Origin: Peptoniphilus sp034090345
GTDB taxonomy: Bacteria > Bacillota > Clostridia > Tissierellales > Peptoniphilaceae
Reading direction: 5' to 3'
Assembly: GCF_034090345.1 (NCBI RefSeq)
Contig: NZ_JAXDSS010000009.1
Span: 1 to 23,448 of the forward strand
Length of the DNA: 23,448 bases
Shown: positions 16,101 to 23,055 of the stretch, piece after piece
How positions within the stretch are numbered: the stretch's first letter is position 1
Layout of the letters: each line of letters opens with the position of its first letter
The notes under the pieces: generated by a model
Database searches by the model: none
Seen by the model: the letters and a program-made list of their open reading frames with translations, nothing else
Told to the model about the DNA's origin: nothing
Made by a program: the position numbers and the translations under genes

Positions 16101-18789
16101 TTCGTTTATAAGAGATGCACAAGATGAAAAAGAGTTCAAGATTCAAACAGGAGCCTATATGACATCAGCTAATATTGACTATAGAGATGCTGATTTGAAG
16201 TTAGAGAATAAAAAAGAAACAATTACGGAAAGTCAATTAAAAGATGCTATTAAGTCAGAAATTCCTAATTTAAGTATTACTGATGGAAAGGATTCAAAAA
16301 TTAAAACAGATAAAAATATAGGAGATAATATTGAAGATAAAAAGGCAATTGAAGCAGGTGTATATAAAATTCCGTTTGAGTGGAAGAGAGATGGGTCTGA
16401 AGAAGAGGCTATGGGTAAAGAGGCTTTTAGCTCTATAACTGCCAAGGTGGATGGAGAAAAAGCGACCATAACTATAAATACAAGAGAATTAGAAATTAAA
16501 AATAATAACGGAGTTTTAAAAGGACATTTACTAGGCTTATTTATAAAGGATGGAAGTAGTAAGTCCGACAATGAAACGGATAAAAGTAAAGCATTAAAAG
16601 GTGAAATTGAAACTACAAAATCTGATTTTAAAACTATAACTAGTCCGACAAGTAAGATTAAAAAGTATCCAACTAAATTTACTTTTACAGTTCCTAAAGA
16701 AGTTTTAACTAAAAAGTATGAAGTTAATGTAAGGGTTATTGTAGATATAATGGATATGCTTGCAAAAGGAGAACCCGGTTCAGGTAAAGGAAGTAAATCG
16801 GCAAAGCTTGTTTTAAATCCTAATTCTGAAAGTCTTAAACCTGTGGTTGATAGTGGGGAAAGTAGTACTGAGATAAGTATTACAAAAGACGATTTAAGAA
16901 AAGAATATTATAAGTCTTATGCACTATCTGAGAGAGATTATGAACCAAGTTCATGGAATATTTTTAAAGAAAAATATGACAGAGCGGCAGATATTTTGAT
17001 TGAAAATAAAAACTTTACACAAGATGAGATAGACAGAGCTAAAGAAGAATTAGTTAAAGCAAGAAACGGGCTTAAGAGACTAAGTAATTCTTCATCTACT
17101 AATGCTGATGGAAGAGTTATTAATGGGACAAATTCAAATATGTATACAATGCGAGTAACTGCATTAGAAGCGGATAGAAATGAAACTTCAATGGCAGCTA
17201 ATGCCATAGTAAACCCTGTAACTATAAGAGAAGAAAATAATAGATTGTATGCGGATGTTAAAATGCAATCAATCAATTACAGAGGATTTGAAGGAGAAGT
17301 TCAAGAGTTATTTAGCTTTAGCGGCAATAGTCGCTATGGAAGTAGAATTCCTGCGCGCAAGTCAGGAAACATATTTACATTTGAAGTTCCAAGGGAAGTT
17401 TTAGATAGAAATACAGAAGTTTGGTTAGAAGTCAATGTGGATATGATGGATGCTTTAGCTGGCGGCGGCTACGGCTCCGGAAATAGAGTTTTTAGAATGG
17501 TCTTTGATCCATCAAATAAAAGCCAAGTAAGCTCAAACTATAATCCAAATTTCAACTCTAGATTTAGTATAAAAGATGAATTAGATAGAGAGATTAGAAA
17601 TGGATTAAACTATAATTCTAGAGATTATGAAGATAGATCTTGGAGAGATTTTCAATATTCATTGGATAGAGCAAGAGATGTAGTAAGAGATTCCAGAGCT
17701 TCTGATAGAGATATAAGCAGGGCATTAGATGATTTGATCAGAGCGAAGAGAAATCTTATTAAGAATAATACGACAAAGAGCGTTGAAACTAAAAATTCAT
17801 TAGAAAGTAAGAAAATTAATGAAAATGTAAAGACTTATGAAGTAGGAGTAGAAGTTTTAAGAGCTGATGGAAATGGTACTTCAATGGCAAGGGACGGAGT
17901 TCATAAAATAGCTAGAGTTGAAGAAAAAGATGGCAAGTTCAAATACTATGTTTCATTTAAACCTATTGAAAAGTCATTTAAAGGTAGAACTTTAACAGGG
18001 AATATAACAAAATTATTCTACTATGACGGAGGCAAGTATGAGGCTACTAATGAAGGTGGAGGAGTTTGGTCATTCACTTTAAATTCTAAAATAGAAGATG
18101 TGAAAATTGCTGTTTGGGTAGATGCAATGGATGAATTAAGAGGTGGACGTCCGGGCGCTGGTGAACAAGATGCAATCCTAAGATTTAATTGGTCATCTGC
18201 TAAAGATATAACGCCTAAGAAGAATGAAGAAAAGAAAGTAATAAATAAATCTGGCAATCTTTACGACATTCAAAATCATTGGGCAAGAGTAGCTATAGAA
18301 TTTGGCTTGTCTAAAGGATATTTTGAAGGAGTAGGAGATAACAAATTTGAGCCGGATAGAGGCATGACAAGAGGAGAATTTGTAACAGTTCTTGGAAGAA
18401 TTCAAAAAATTGATAAGAATAGATACCAAAATTCTAAGTTCTCAGATGTAAAACAAGGCGAATTTTATGCACCATATGTGAACTGGGCAAGTGAAACGGG
18501 AATAGTCAACGGAGTGGGAAATGAAAGATTTAATCCAAATGATGTTATGACTAGAGAACAAATGGCTGTAATAATGGCTAGATATTTAAAAGTTGCAGGA
18601 ATCAAAGTTCAAAATGGAGGAAATTCAGAATTTAAAGACAGCTCTAAGATTTCAAGCTGGGCTAAGGATTCAGTTGAAGAACTTGCAAAAGCTAAGATTG
18701 TAAACGGAATGGAAGACGGGACATTTAGTCCTAAAACTCCATTTACAAGAGCTCAAGTAGCACAAGTGCTGTATAATATCTATAAATAA
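13162..18789 (+). CDS. Giant S-layer-anchored protein with four NEAT-like domains
   Basis: The 1875-residue protein has a signal peptide (residues 1 to about 30, ending near PVMAQ). Next come two nearly identical helical modules (58-211 and 217-370) and an acidic linker. An unrecognised, probably beta-rich region follows (about 380-740), then FIVAR-like helical segments (about 745-895). NEAT-like domains lie at about 897-1020, 1066-1222, 1326-1452 and 1556-1680, separated by FIVAR-like three-helix spacers (about 1238-1310 and 1470-1545). Three SLH domains (about 1700-1875) end the protein, with GVGDNKFEPDRGMTRGEF, NGVGNERFNPNDVMTREQ and NGMEDGTFSPKTPFTRAQ. SLH domains bind pyruvylated wall polymer, so it is surface-displayed. 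NEAT domains suggest heme or hemoprotein capture. NEAT 2-4 carry the loop VDxMDxLxxG with Gly/Pro; NEAT 1 instead has Tyr999 and Tyr1007 there. AAAGGAGAG precedes ATG 13162. It could equally bind host protein rather than heme. Confidence 0.88.
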   Translation: MNNKINRAMALMLALQMAASTASPVMAQVSARGPMNVVTSTTTPLTTAKSKEDLEDVMDYLKKEVTERANEIKKIIDTKEGEDKESYKKLEIIIRGYKENFEDQDGSDLISLINRFEKNIKNYKVEIGKHTPRDDEKEKESKKDLVGRINKRIEKLKAVSGKEEVSRYISRYEEVDETESREYLLDALVKGDKLVKEFYIRNQAKEENSESDEDSIMDYLKKEVTERANEIKKILDSKEGEDKESYKKLEIIIRGYKETFEDQDESDLISLINRFEKNIKNYKVEIGKHTPRDDEKEKESKKDLAGRINKRIEKLKAVSGKEEVSRYISRYEEVDETESREYLLDALVKGDKLVKEFYIRNQAKEENSESKEEVEKKNSNKDKEVEDVQDVNEEGVLKEGQTLTLKEKYDEGKNSIYIFESTLPEDFELEFEGVTYGIYNEKVEGEYILDKIKDRQYKLIGPKEHLGGIYFINIKDKNGKYKLPEKRMYIEGVEGIYLHQWKNNKTIINSPYFINSLSSDFEYHNGKIANGDPKQIDLLNKNIRLILVTTAGSSAFQIYTPQDGKGNVKGSLNNVFYDLKGTINSEYTAGSYVLKNSAYTNLKFIDDIINMRDLEGNGPAKSVKIYYYGTEIPTEISYPFSEYKPSDPNPAVILGRYRLPEKTIQLKIKLNTTEDKVLEVTDNNTAVAGNPAYASYMAEGFKEYRGKTLEEIEKIVIEDRDKDIKAQATADVKKAVKSAIIDALKGNNKKRATYSEIKKNLKTLINESYETLLEIEQGAFKDSNVNEFKTAYQKALETFGNNNDDASLPKVYDSLNSTKNALQRKDKDNKLLEAAVQNARTKKAEDYEEWSYAFLEKAIKECEEELNKHLNPTQIQDKIKKLQDIEKSLVPKLKGERQYFKVKGRIAESGLSSDSMANDAMSKEIYIEQVAGKTIYHLLFKPMEVMGVKAEIQNLKHFEDNQFKETSVRLSKSPGYTKVISFIRDAQDEKEFKIQTGAYMTSANIDYRDADLKLENKKETITESQLKDAIKSEIPNLSITDGKDSKIKTDKNIGDNIEDKKAIEAGVYKIPFEWKRDGSEEEAMGKEAFSSITAKVDGEKATITINTRELEIKNNNGVLKGHLLGLFIKDGSSKSDNETDKSKALKGEIETTKSDFKTITSPTSKIKKYPTKFTFTVPKEVLTKKYEVNVRVIVDIMDMLAKGEPGSGKGSKSAKLVLNPNSESLKPVVDSGESSTEISITKDDLRKEYYKSYALSERDYEPSSWNIFKEKYDRAADILIENKNFTQDEIDRAKEELVKARNGLKRLSNSSSTNADGRVINGTNSNMYTMRVTALEADRNETSMAANAIVNPVTIREENNRLYADVKMQSINYRGFEGEVQELFSFSGNSRYGSRIPARKSGNIFTFEVPREVLDRNTEVWLEVNVDMMDALAGGGYGSGNRVFRMVFDPSNKSQVSSNYNPNFNSRFSIKDELDREIRNGLNYNSRDYEDRSWRDFQYSLDRARDVVRDSRASDRDISRALDDLIRAKRNLIKNNTTKSVETKNSLESKKINENVKTYEVGVEVLRADGNGTSMARDGVHKIARVEEKDGKFKYYVSFKPIEKSFKGRTLTGNITKLFYYDGGKYEATNEGGGVWSFTLNSKIEDVKIAVWVDAMDELRGGRPGAGEQDAILRFNWSSAKDITPKKNEEKKVINKSGNLYDIQNHWARVAIEFGLSKGYFEGVGDNKFEPDRGMTRGEFVTVLGRIQKIDKNRYQNSKFSDVKQGEFYAPYVNWASETGIVNGVGNERFNPNDVMTREQMAVIMARYLKVAGIKVQNGGNSEFKDSSKISSWAKDSVEELAKAKIVNGMEDGTFSPKTPFTRAQVAQVLYNIYK
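13333..13794 (+). repeat. Intragenic tandem duplication, copy 1 (462 bp)
   Basis: It encodes residues 58-211 of the giant NEAT/SLH protein, a lysine- and glutamate-rich helical module starting MDYLKKEVTERANEIKK. The second copy starts 477 bp later. The protein copies differ at only about five residues, and most codons are identical, so the duplication is recent or kept alike by recombination. Confidence 0.9.
13810..14271 (+). repeat. Intragenic tandem duplication, copy 2 (462 bp)
   Basis: It encodes residues 217-370, separated from copy 1 by a 15-bp spacer. Differences from copy 1 include Ile-to-Leu, Thr-to-Ser, Asn-to-Thr, Gly-to-Glu and Val-to-Ala changes. Copy number may vary between strains, and short-read assemblies could collapse it. 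Confidence 0.9.
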
Positions 18790-18796
18790 AAATTGA

Positions 18797-18830
18797 GAAG
18801 CTTTAGGGTCAGACCTTAGAGCTTCTTTTT
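18797..18830 (+). terminator. Rho-independent terminator of the NEAT operon
   Basis: GAAGCTTTAGGG (18797-18808) pairs with CCTTAGAGCTTC (18814-18825), 12 pairs with two G-T, loop TCAGA, followed by T5. The facing minus-strand gene ends at 18835, so it may also work on that transcript. Confidence 0.88.
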
Positions 18831-18834
18831 AAAT

Positions 18835-19227
18835 TCAAAATATTTCTTCATCTTCTATTTTATAACCGCACTCTGGGCAGAATTTAAAGTAATCTTCTAA
18901 TTTAAAACCACAATTAGGACAGAGGTTATGCTTGTGGAAATTTTTAAAATTTGTCTTATGAACTCGCTTTTTAGAGAAGTCTTTCTTTTTATGACTTTTA
19001 TGAAAAGATATATTTATTCTTAGCTTGTACACCAATAAAAAGATGCCTATTGAAATAATTATAAAGCCACATATATGTAGTGCGGTTACGATGAAAGGGT
19101 CTACGCCATCTCTTAGTAAAGTCATTCTATTTGAAATTGAAAAATAGCTCCAAATAGTTCCTAAGAAAATTAAGGATATCGCAGCTAAAGCTTCTGAAAA
19201 ATTTGGACCATTTGTATTATTTTTCAT
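18835..19227 (-). CDS. Small membrane protein with C-terminal zinc ribbon
   Basis: From ATG 19227 the protein has 130 residues. Two membrane segments (ALAAISLIFLGTIWSYFSI and VTALHICGFIIISIGIFLL) are followed by a very basic stretch and a zinc ribbon, CPNCG then CPECG 12 residues on, with an acidic tail. The ribbon would lie in the cytoplasm or outside depending on orientation; the basic stretch right after segment 2 favours a cytoplasmic tail. I chose ATG 19227 because GGGTGAT lies just upstream; ATG 19269 would add 14 residues. Proteins of this layout are common and mostly uncharacterised in Firmicutes, so no function is assigned. It is a single gene, divergent from the ttcA-like gene and facing the NEAT operon terminator. 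Confidence 0.75.
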   Translation of the reverse strand: MKNNTNGPNFSEALAAISLIFLGTIWSYFSISNRMTLLRDGVDPFIVTALHICGFIIISIGIFLLVYKLRINISFHKSHKKKDFSKKRVHKTNFKNFHKHNLCPNCGFKLEDYFKFCPECGYKIEDEEIF

Positions 19228-19239
19228 ATAATCACCCGT

Positions 19240-19260
19240 ATACATATACCCAATATGTAT
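19240..19260. promoter_or_regulatory. Inverted repeat between divergent genes
   Basis: ATACATA (19240-19246) and TATGTAT (19254-19260) form perfect 7-bp arms around a 7-bp centre, between the zinc-ribbon gene and the ttcA-like gene. It could be an operator, but AT-rich repeats of this size also arise by chance. Confidence 0.25.
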
Positions 19261-19268
19261 CGAAATCA

Positions 19269-19277
19269 TGTTATAAT
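19269..19277 (+). promoter_or_regulatory. Extended -10 promoter of the ttcA-xth-fprA run
   Basis: TG-T-TATAAT is identical to the extended -10 at 6367-6375. Transcription would begin near 19284, a short way before the AAGGAG at 19289-19294 and the TTG start at 19303. Confidence 0.55.
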
Positions 19278-19302
19278 AAATTAGGATTAAGGAGAGAGAT
19301 GA

Positions 19303-20124
19303 TTGAATAATATAAAGGCTTTAAAGGAAATTGAAAGAAGTTTAATAAAAAGTTACAGAAAATATATATGGGTGCCTTTTGTAAAAGGAGTTAATGAATT
19401 TGAAATGATTCAAGATGGAGATAAAATTGCAGTTGCAATCTCAGGGGGGAAAGATTCTCTTACACTTGCAAAATGTCTACAAGAGCTTAAAAGGCATGGG
19501 AAAATGAACTTTGAGCTTGAATTTATAGCTATGGACCCAGGTTATAACAATAAAAATAGAGAAACACTTAAATACAACTGTGAGAAGCTTGGGATTCCTT
19601 TGAAGATTCACAATTCAGATGTGTTTGAAGTTTCTCAAAAAGTGTCTGATGGCTCTCCATGCTATATGTGTGCAAGAATGAGAAGAGGAAATTTATATGC
19701 CAAAGCACAGGAACTTGGTTGTAATAAGTTGGCTCTTGGACACCATTTTGATGATGTAATAGAAACTATAATGTTAAATATACTTTTTGCAGGAAACTAT
19801 AAGACTATGATGCCAAAACTTCATTCTCAAAATTTTGAAGGCCTTGAGTTGATAAGACCCATGTATTATGTAAGGGAAGAGTCGGTTATAAATTTTATAA
19901 ATTCTACAGGTATTCATGCACTTGACTGTGCTTGCGAAGTTGCAGAGAAAAAAGAAGAAGGCTCTATGAGAGGTTATATCAAGAGTTTAATTACAAAAGT
20001 AGAGGAGAAAAACCCAAATGCGGCAATAAGCATTTTGAGGTCAGCTGAAAATGTTGAATTGGGAGCTATTATAGGATATAAGGATAAAGACGGAAAAAAA
20101 ATATCTTTTATGGAAGAATATTAG
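19303..20124 (+). CDS. TtcA-like tRNA 2-thiolation enzyme (PP-loop ATPase)
   Basis: The 273-residue protein has the ATP PP-loop SGGKDS from residue 47, Cys120-xx-Cys123 in SPCYMCARMRRG, LGHHFDDVIETIMLN, and a cysteine pair (209 and 211) in LDCACEV. TtcA enzymes use an Fe-S cluster held by such cysteines to put sulfur on tRNA cytidine 32. Family members in Firmicutes are often annotated as TtcA/TilS-like, and the exact tRNA position is not certain here. The start must be TTG 19303: the nearby ATG at 19299 runs into a stop at once, and AAGGAG lies 8 nt upstream of the TTG. It heads a probable three-gene run with exonuclease III (9 bp gap) and a flavodiiron protein. Confidence 0.85.
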   Translation: MNNIKALKEIERSLIKSYRKYIWVPFVKGVNEFEMIQDGDKIAVAISGGKDSLTLAKCLQELKRHGKMNFELEFIAMDPGYNNKNRETLKYNCEKLGIPLKIHNSDVFEVSQKVSDGSPCYMCARMRRGNLYAKAQELGCNKLALGHHFDDVIETIMLNILFAGNYKTMMPKLHSQNFEGLELIRPMYYVREESVINFINSTGIHALDCACEVAEKKEEGSMRGYIKSLITKVEEKNPNAAISILRSAENVELGAIIGYKDKDGKKISFMEEY

Positions 20125-20133
20125 AGGTGAAGA

Positions 20134-20886
20134 TTGAAATTTATATCGTGGAACGTAAACGGACTTAGAGCAGCAGTGAAAAAAGGTTTTGTAGAAAAAC
20201 TTGCAGAGATGAACCCTGATATAATTGGACTTCAAGAAATAAAACTTTCAGAAGGACAGTTGGAACTTGAACTTGAGGGCTATGAATTATATTATAATTA
20301 TGCAGAGCGAAAGGGATATTCAGGAACGGCAGTTTTTACAAAATTAAAACCGATTTCTGTAACTTATGGAATAGGGATTGAAGAGCATGATACAGAAGGG
20401 CGAGTTATAACTCTTGAATTTGAAGATTATTATTTTATAACTTGTTACACACCTAATTCAAAGAGAAAATTGGAACGTTTAGATTACAGAGTAGTTTGGG
20501 AAGATTCTTTTAGAAACTATCTAAATGAACTTGATAAAAATAAACCTGTGGTATTGTGCGGAGATTTAAATGTAGCGCATAATGAAATAGACTTGGCAAA
20601 TCCGGATACAAATCATAAATCTGCTGGATTTAGTGACGAGGAGAGAGCTAAGTTCACAGAACTTTTGGCGAGCGGATATGTAGATACGTTTAGATATTTT
20701 TATCCGGATAGAGCCGATGAATATAGTTGGTGGAGTAATTTTAATAAAGCGCGTGAGAGAAACATAGGTTGGAGAATAGACTACTTTGTAGTCTCTGAAA
20801 GATTTTTAGATAGGATTGAAGATTCTAAGATTCACCAAAGTGTTATGGGGTCTGATCATTGTCCTGTTGAACTTATTTTAAAGTGA
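20134..20886 (+). CDS. xth: Exodeoxyribonuclease III (AP endonuclease)
   Basis: The 250-residue protein has the full ExoIII pattern: MKFISWNVNGLRA, the metal ligand in LQEIKL, YTPNSKRKLERLDYR, GDLNVAHNEIDL, WRIDYFVVS and the catalytic SDHCPVELIL at the end. It cuts DNA at abasic sites and trims 3' ends in base-excision repair. Length is standard. The start is TTG 20134, set by GAGGTGAAG just upstream and by the conserved N-terminus starting at once. Together with the downstream oxygen-reducing enzyme it suggests a repair and oxygen-tolerance grouping, although the run may be simple convenience. Confidence 0.95.
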   Translation: MKFISWNVNGLRAAVKKGFVEKLAEMNPDIIGLQEIKLSEGQLELELEGYELYYNYAERKGYSGTAVFTKLKPISVTYGIGIEEHDTEGRVITLEFEDYYFITCYTPNSKRKLERLDYRVVWEDSFRNYLNELDKNKPVVLCGDLNVAHNEIDLANPDTNHKSAGFSDEERAKFTELLASGYVDTFRYFYPDRADEYSWWSNFNKARERNIGWRIDYFVVSERFLDRIEDSKIHQSVMGSDHCPVELILK

Positions 20887-20893
20887 GGTAATA

Positions 20894-22108
20894 ATGAATA
20901 ATTTATTGACAGAAAAAATACAAGAAAACTTATATTACATTGGAGTAAACGACAGAATAACTCAACTTTTTGAGGGCATGTGGCCGCTTCCGGATGGAGT
21001 TGCATATAATTCATACTTACTTACAGGGGAAGTTAGCATTTGTATGGATGTTGTAAAAGATACTACAGTGCAAGGATTCTTAGAAAAGTTATATGAAATT
21101 CTAGGGGATAAAGAACTTGATTATCTTGTAATAAACCATATTGAACCGGATCACTCGAGTGGGATTGTTGAGTTACTTTCAATATATCCGCATGTAAAAA
21201 TAATATGTAACAAAAAGACAGTGCCGCTTCTAGAAAGCTACTATGGAATTACAGAAAATATAATCGAAGTAAAAGACGGGGAAGTTTTAAAGCTTGGAGA
21301 TAGAGAACTTACTTTTTATATGACACCAATGGTTCACTGGCCTGAATCGATGGTATGCTACGAAGAGGCTACAAAAACTCTATTCTCTCAAGACATATTT
21401 GGTGGATTTGGTACATTAAACGGTGCAATTTTTGATGACGAGGTAAAATTTGACGACTACTATCTATCTGAAACAACTCGTTACTTTATAAATATAGTTG
21501 GAAAATATTCAGGACAAGCTTTAAAAGCACTTAATAGGTTAGAAAGCCTTGATATAAAGACAATTTGCCCGGTGCATGGAGTTATTTGGAGAAAAGATCC
21601 TTCAAAGATATTAGATTTGTATACAAGACTTTCAAAACAGAAAGTTACAGATGGTGTAGTAATAATTTATGGAAGTATGTATGGAAATACAGAGAGAATG
21701 GCAGAAGCAGTTGCAAAAGGAGTTGTTGAAGGCGGAATAAGTGATGTTAGAATTAGAGATATATCAAAAACTAACTTATCATATTTATTAGCGGATACAT
21801 GGAAATATAAAGGGGTTATTTTAGGTTCATGTTCTTATAACAATAATATATTCCCGCCAATGTCATTCCTAATTGAAGAATTAAAACATCAAAAGATGAA
21901 AAATAATATTTGGGGATTCTTCGGCTCATATTCTTGGAGCGGTGGAGCAATGAAAAGATTTGACCAGTTTGCAGAAGAAATGAAGTACAATGTTTTAGGT
22001 ATAAAACCTGAAATCAAAGGGGCTGCAACAGACGAACAAATTCAAGAATTAAAAGACCTTGGAAAAGAAATGGCTAAGAGAATTCTTGAAGATAAAAAAG
22101 AAGATTAA
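20894..22108 (+). CDS. fprA: Flavodiiron protein (oxygen or nitric oxide reductase)
   Basis: The 404-residue protein joins a metallo-beta-lactamase-like diiron domain and a flavodoxin domain. Diiron ligands are visible as His82, Glu84, Asp86 and His87 in HIEPDHSSG, His148 in MVHWPES, Asp167 in SQDIFGGFG and His228 in CPVHGV. The FMN loop is YGSMYGNTERMAEAVA near residue 255. These enzymes reduce O2 to water (or NO to N2O) with electrons from rubredoxin or ferredoxin and protect anaerobes from oxygen. No rubredoxin gene is adjacent. It has the standard two-domain length, with no fused rubredoxin or flavin reductase. GTGAGGT precedes ATG 20894, and a terminator follows 9 nt after the stop. Confidence 0.95.
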   Translation: MNNLLTEKIQENLYYIGVNDRITQLFEGMWPLPDGVAYNSYLLTGEVSICMDVVKDTTVQGFLEKLYEILGDKELDYLVINHIEPDHSSGIVELLSIYPHVKIICNKKTVPLLESYYGITENIIEVKDGEVLKLGDRELTFYMTPMVHWPESMVCYEEATKTLFSQDIFGGFGTLNGAIFDDEVKFDDYYLSETTRYFINIVGKYSGQALKALNRLESLDIKTICPVHGVIWRKDPSKILDLYTRLSKQKVTDGVVIIYGSMYGNTERMAEAVAKGVVEGGISDVRIRDISKTNLSYLLADTWKYKGVILGSCSYNNNIFPPMSFLIEELKHQKMKNNIWGFFGSYSWSGGAMKRFDQFAEEMKYNVLGIKPEIKGAATDEQIQELKDLGKEMAKRILEDKKED

Positions 22109-22117
22109 TTGTGAAAG

Positions 22118-22149
22118 TAGAACTTGTTAATTCAAGTTCTATTTTTTTT
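22118..22149 (+). terminator. Rho-independent terminator after the flavodiiron gene
   Basis: TAGAACTTG (22118-22126) and CAAGTTCTA (22133-22141) form a perfect 9-pair stem around TTAATT, followed by T8. Confidence 0.9.
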
Positions 22150-22259
22150 AGATATTTCTTGTATTTTTTATGTTTATTATTTCAATATCCTTATCATACC
22201 GATTATTTAATGTTTAGGAAATGATTAGTATTAGTTTTAATAAAAATTTTAAAAAATGG

Positions 22260-22288
22260 TTGTTAGGCGAAGTTAAATGATATATAAT
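22260..22288 (+). promoter_or_regulatory. Promoter of the tetR gene
   Basis: TTGTTA (22260-22265) and a perfect TATAAT (22283-22288) are separated by the ideal 17 bp. Transcription would start near 22295. Two palindromes overlap or follow it, described separately. Confidence 0.7.
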
Positions 22289-22292
22289 ATCA
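22278..22292. promoter_or_regulatory. Fur-box-like palindrome over the tetR -10 box
   Basis: TGATATATAATATCA lies inside the 19-bp inverted repeat AATGATATATAATATCATT (8-bp perfect arms). It covers the whole -10 box and differs from the box ahead of the NEAT operon at one of 15 positions. Binding by Fur would block RNA polymerase directly. The overlap with TATAAT means part of its AT content is explained by the promoter itself. Confidence 0.5.
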
Positions 22293-22296
22293 TTAA

Positions 22297-22318
22297 ATAC
22301 CGACTACATCGTCGGTAT
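22297..22318. promoter_or_regulatory. TetR-type operator
   Basis: ATACCGAC and GTCGGTAT form perfect 8-bp arms around a 6-bp centre, starting about 2 nt after the predicted transcription start and 16 nt before the tetR ATG. The GC-rich arms stand out from the AT-rich surroundings. This is a classic position for TetR autoregulation. Confidence 0.75.
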
Positions 22319-22333
22319 AAGAGGAGGAAATAT

Positions 22334-22924
22334 ATGTGTGCTGCCAAAAGGTTGAGCGTAAAGGAAAGAAAAAAAGAAATCATGGACTCAGCTGCAAAAG
22401 TAATTGCCGAAAAGGGACTGGAAAAGACAACAATGGAAGAAATTATTGAAGGAACAACTTTATCAAAGGGTGGGGTTTATCACTATTATGGAAGTGTTAT
22501 AGAAATATTTAAAGATATTATGCTTAATGGGATTAAATATAGAGACGAAATTATAAGAGAACATCTGGCTAAATCTCAAAAAAATGTAACTAAGGAATTT
22601 ATGGCTAAGGAGCTTGTTACAAAGATAATTGATGACAACCTTTATATGCCGCTTTACATTGAGTTTTTAATTGCTAAAAAAAGAAATCCTGAGCTCTGTG
22701 AACTTATGGTGGAATTACAGGAGCAGACAAAAGAAAGACTCAAAATATCTATGAATGAAGAACTAAAATGGATAAATGAAGCCAATATTTTTCAATTAGT
22801 TACTGATTTTACAAATGCAATGATTATTGCGGCAGATGTTTTAGACGCTAGAGAAAATTTCGCCAAGAATAGAAAGATTTTAGAAAAAATGATTATTTGC
22901 ATATTTGAAAATGGAGAGGAATAA
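22334..22924 (+). CDS. TetR-family transcriptional repressor
   Basis: The 196-residue protein has an N-terminal TetR helix-turn-helix: EIMDSAAKVIAEKGLEKTTM, then EIIEGTTLSKGGVYHYYGS. The C-terminal part is all-helical and binds an unknown ligand. I chose ATG 22334 because GAGGAGG lies 7 nt upstream and the operator sits before it; a longer frame from 22277 would start inside the promoter. It probably represses itself through the perfect palindrome at 22297-22318 and may control the ABC exporter that follows 131 bp later, the usual pairing for TetR-controlled efflux. The ligand cannot be told from sequence; the Fur-like box at its promoter hints at a heme or metal link. Confidence 0.9.
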   Translation: MCAAKRLSVKERKKEIMDSAAKVIAEKGLEKTTMEEIIEGTTLSKGGVYHYYGSVIEIFKDIMLNGIKYRDEIIREHLAKSQKNVTKEFMAKELVTKIIDDNLYMPLYIEFLIAKKRNPELCELMVELQEQTKERLKISMNEELKWINEANIFQLVTDFTNAMIIAADVLDARENFAKNRKILEKMIICIFENGEE

Positions 22925-23011
22925 AATAAAGCTTTATAAGAATAGATAGTTTTTTCTAGGATCCGTTAATCTGCTTATCGATAGCTATGATAAGGCAAAT
23001 AGAATATTTTT

Positions 23012-23036
23012 TATAATCAAGGGTTAGTATACACTA
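23012..23036 (+). promoter_or_regulatory. Candidate internal promoter and operator before the ABC exporter
   Basis: TATAAT at 23012-23017 is followed by the imperfect palindrome TAGTATACACTA (23025-23036). No good -35 box is seen. It could give the exporter its own promoter separate from tetR. It does not resemble the tetR operator. Confidence 0.3.
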
Positions 23037-23055
23037 GCTGAAAGGAGATAAATTA

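Noticed and set aside
22957..22999. Terminator between tetR and the ABC gene
   Set aside because: The TTATC/GATAA arms around ATAGCTAT form only an imperfect stem and no T run follows.
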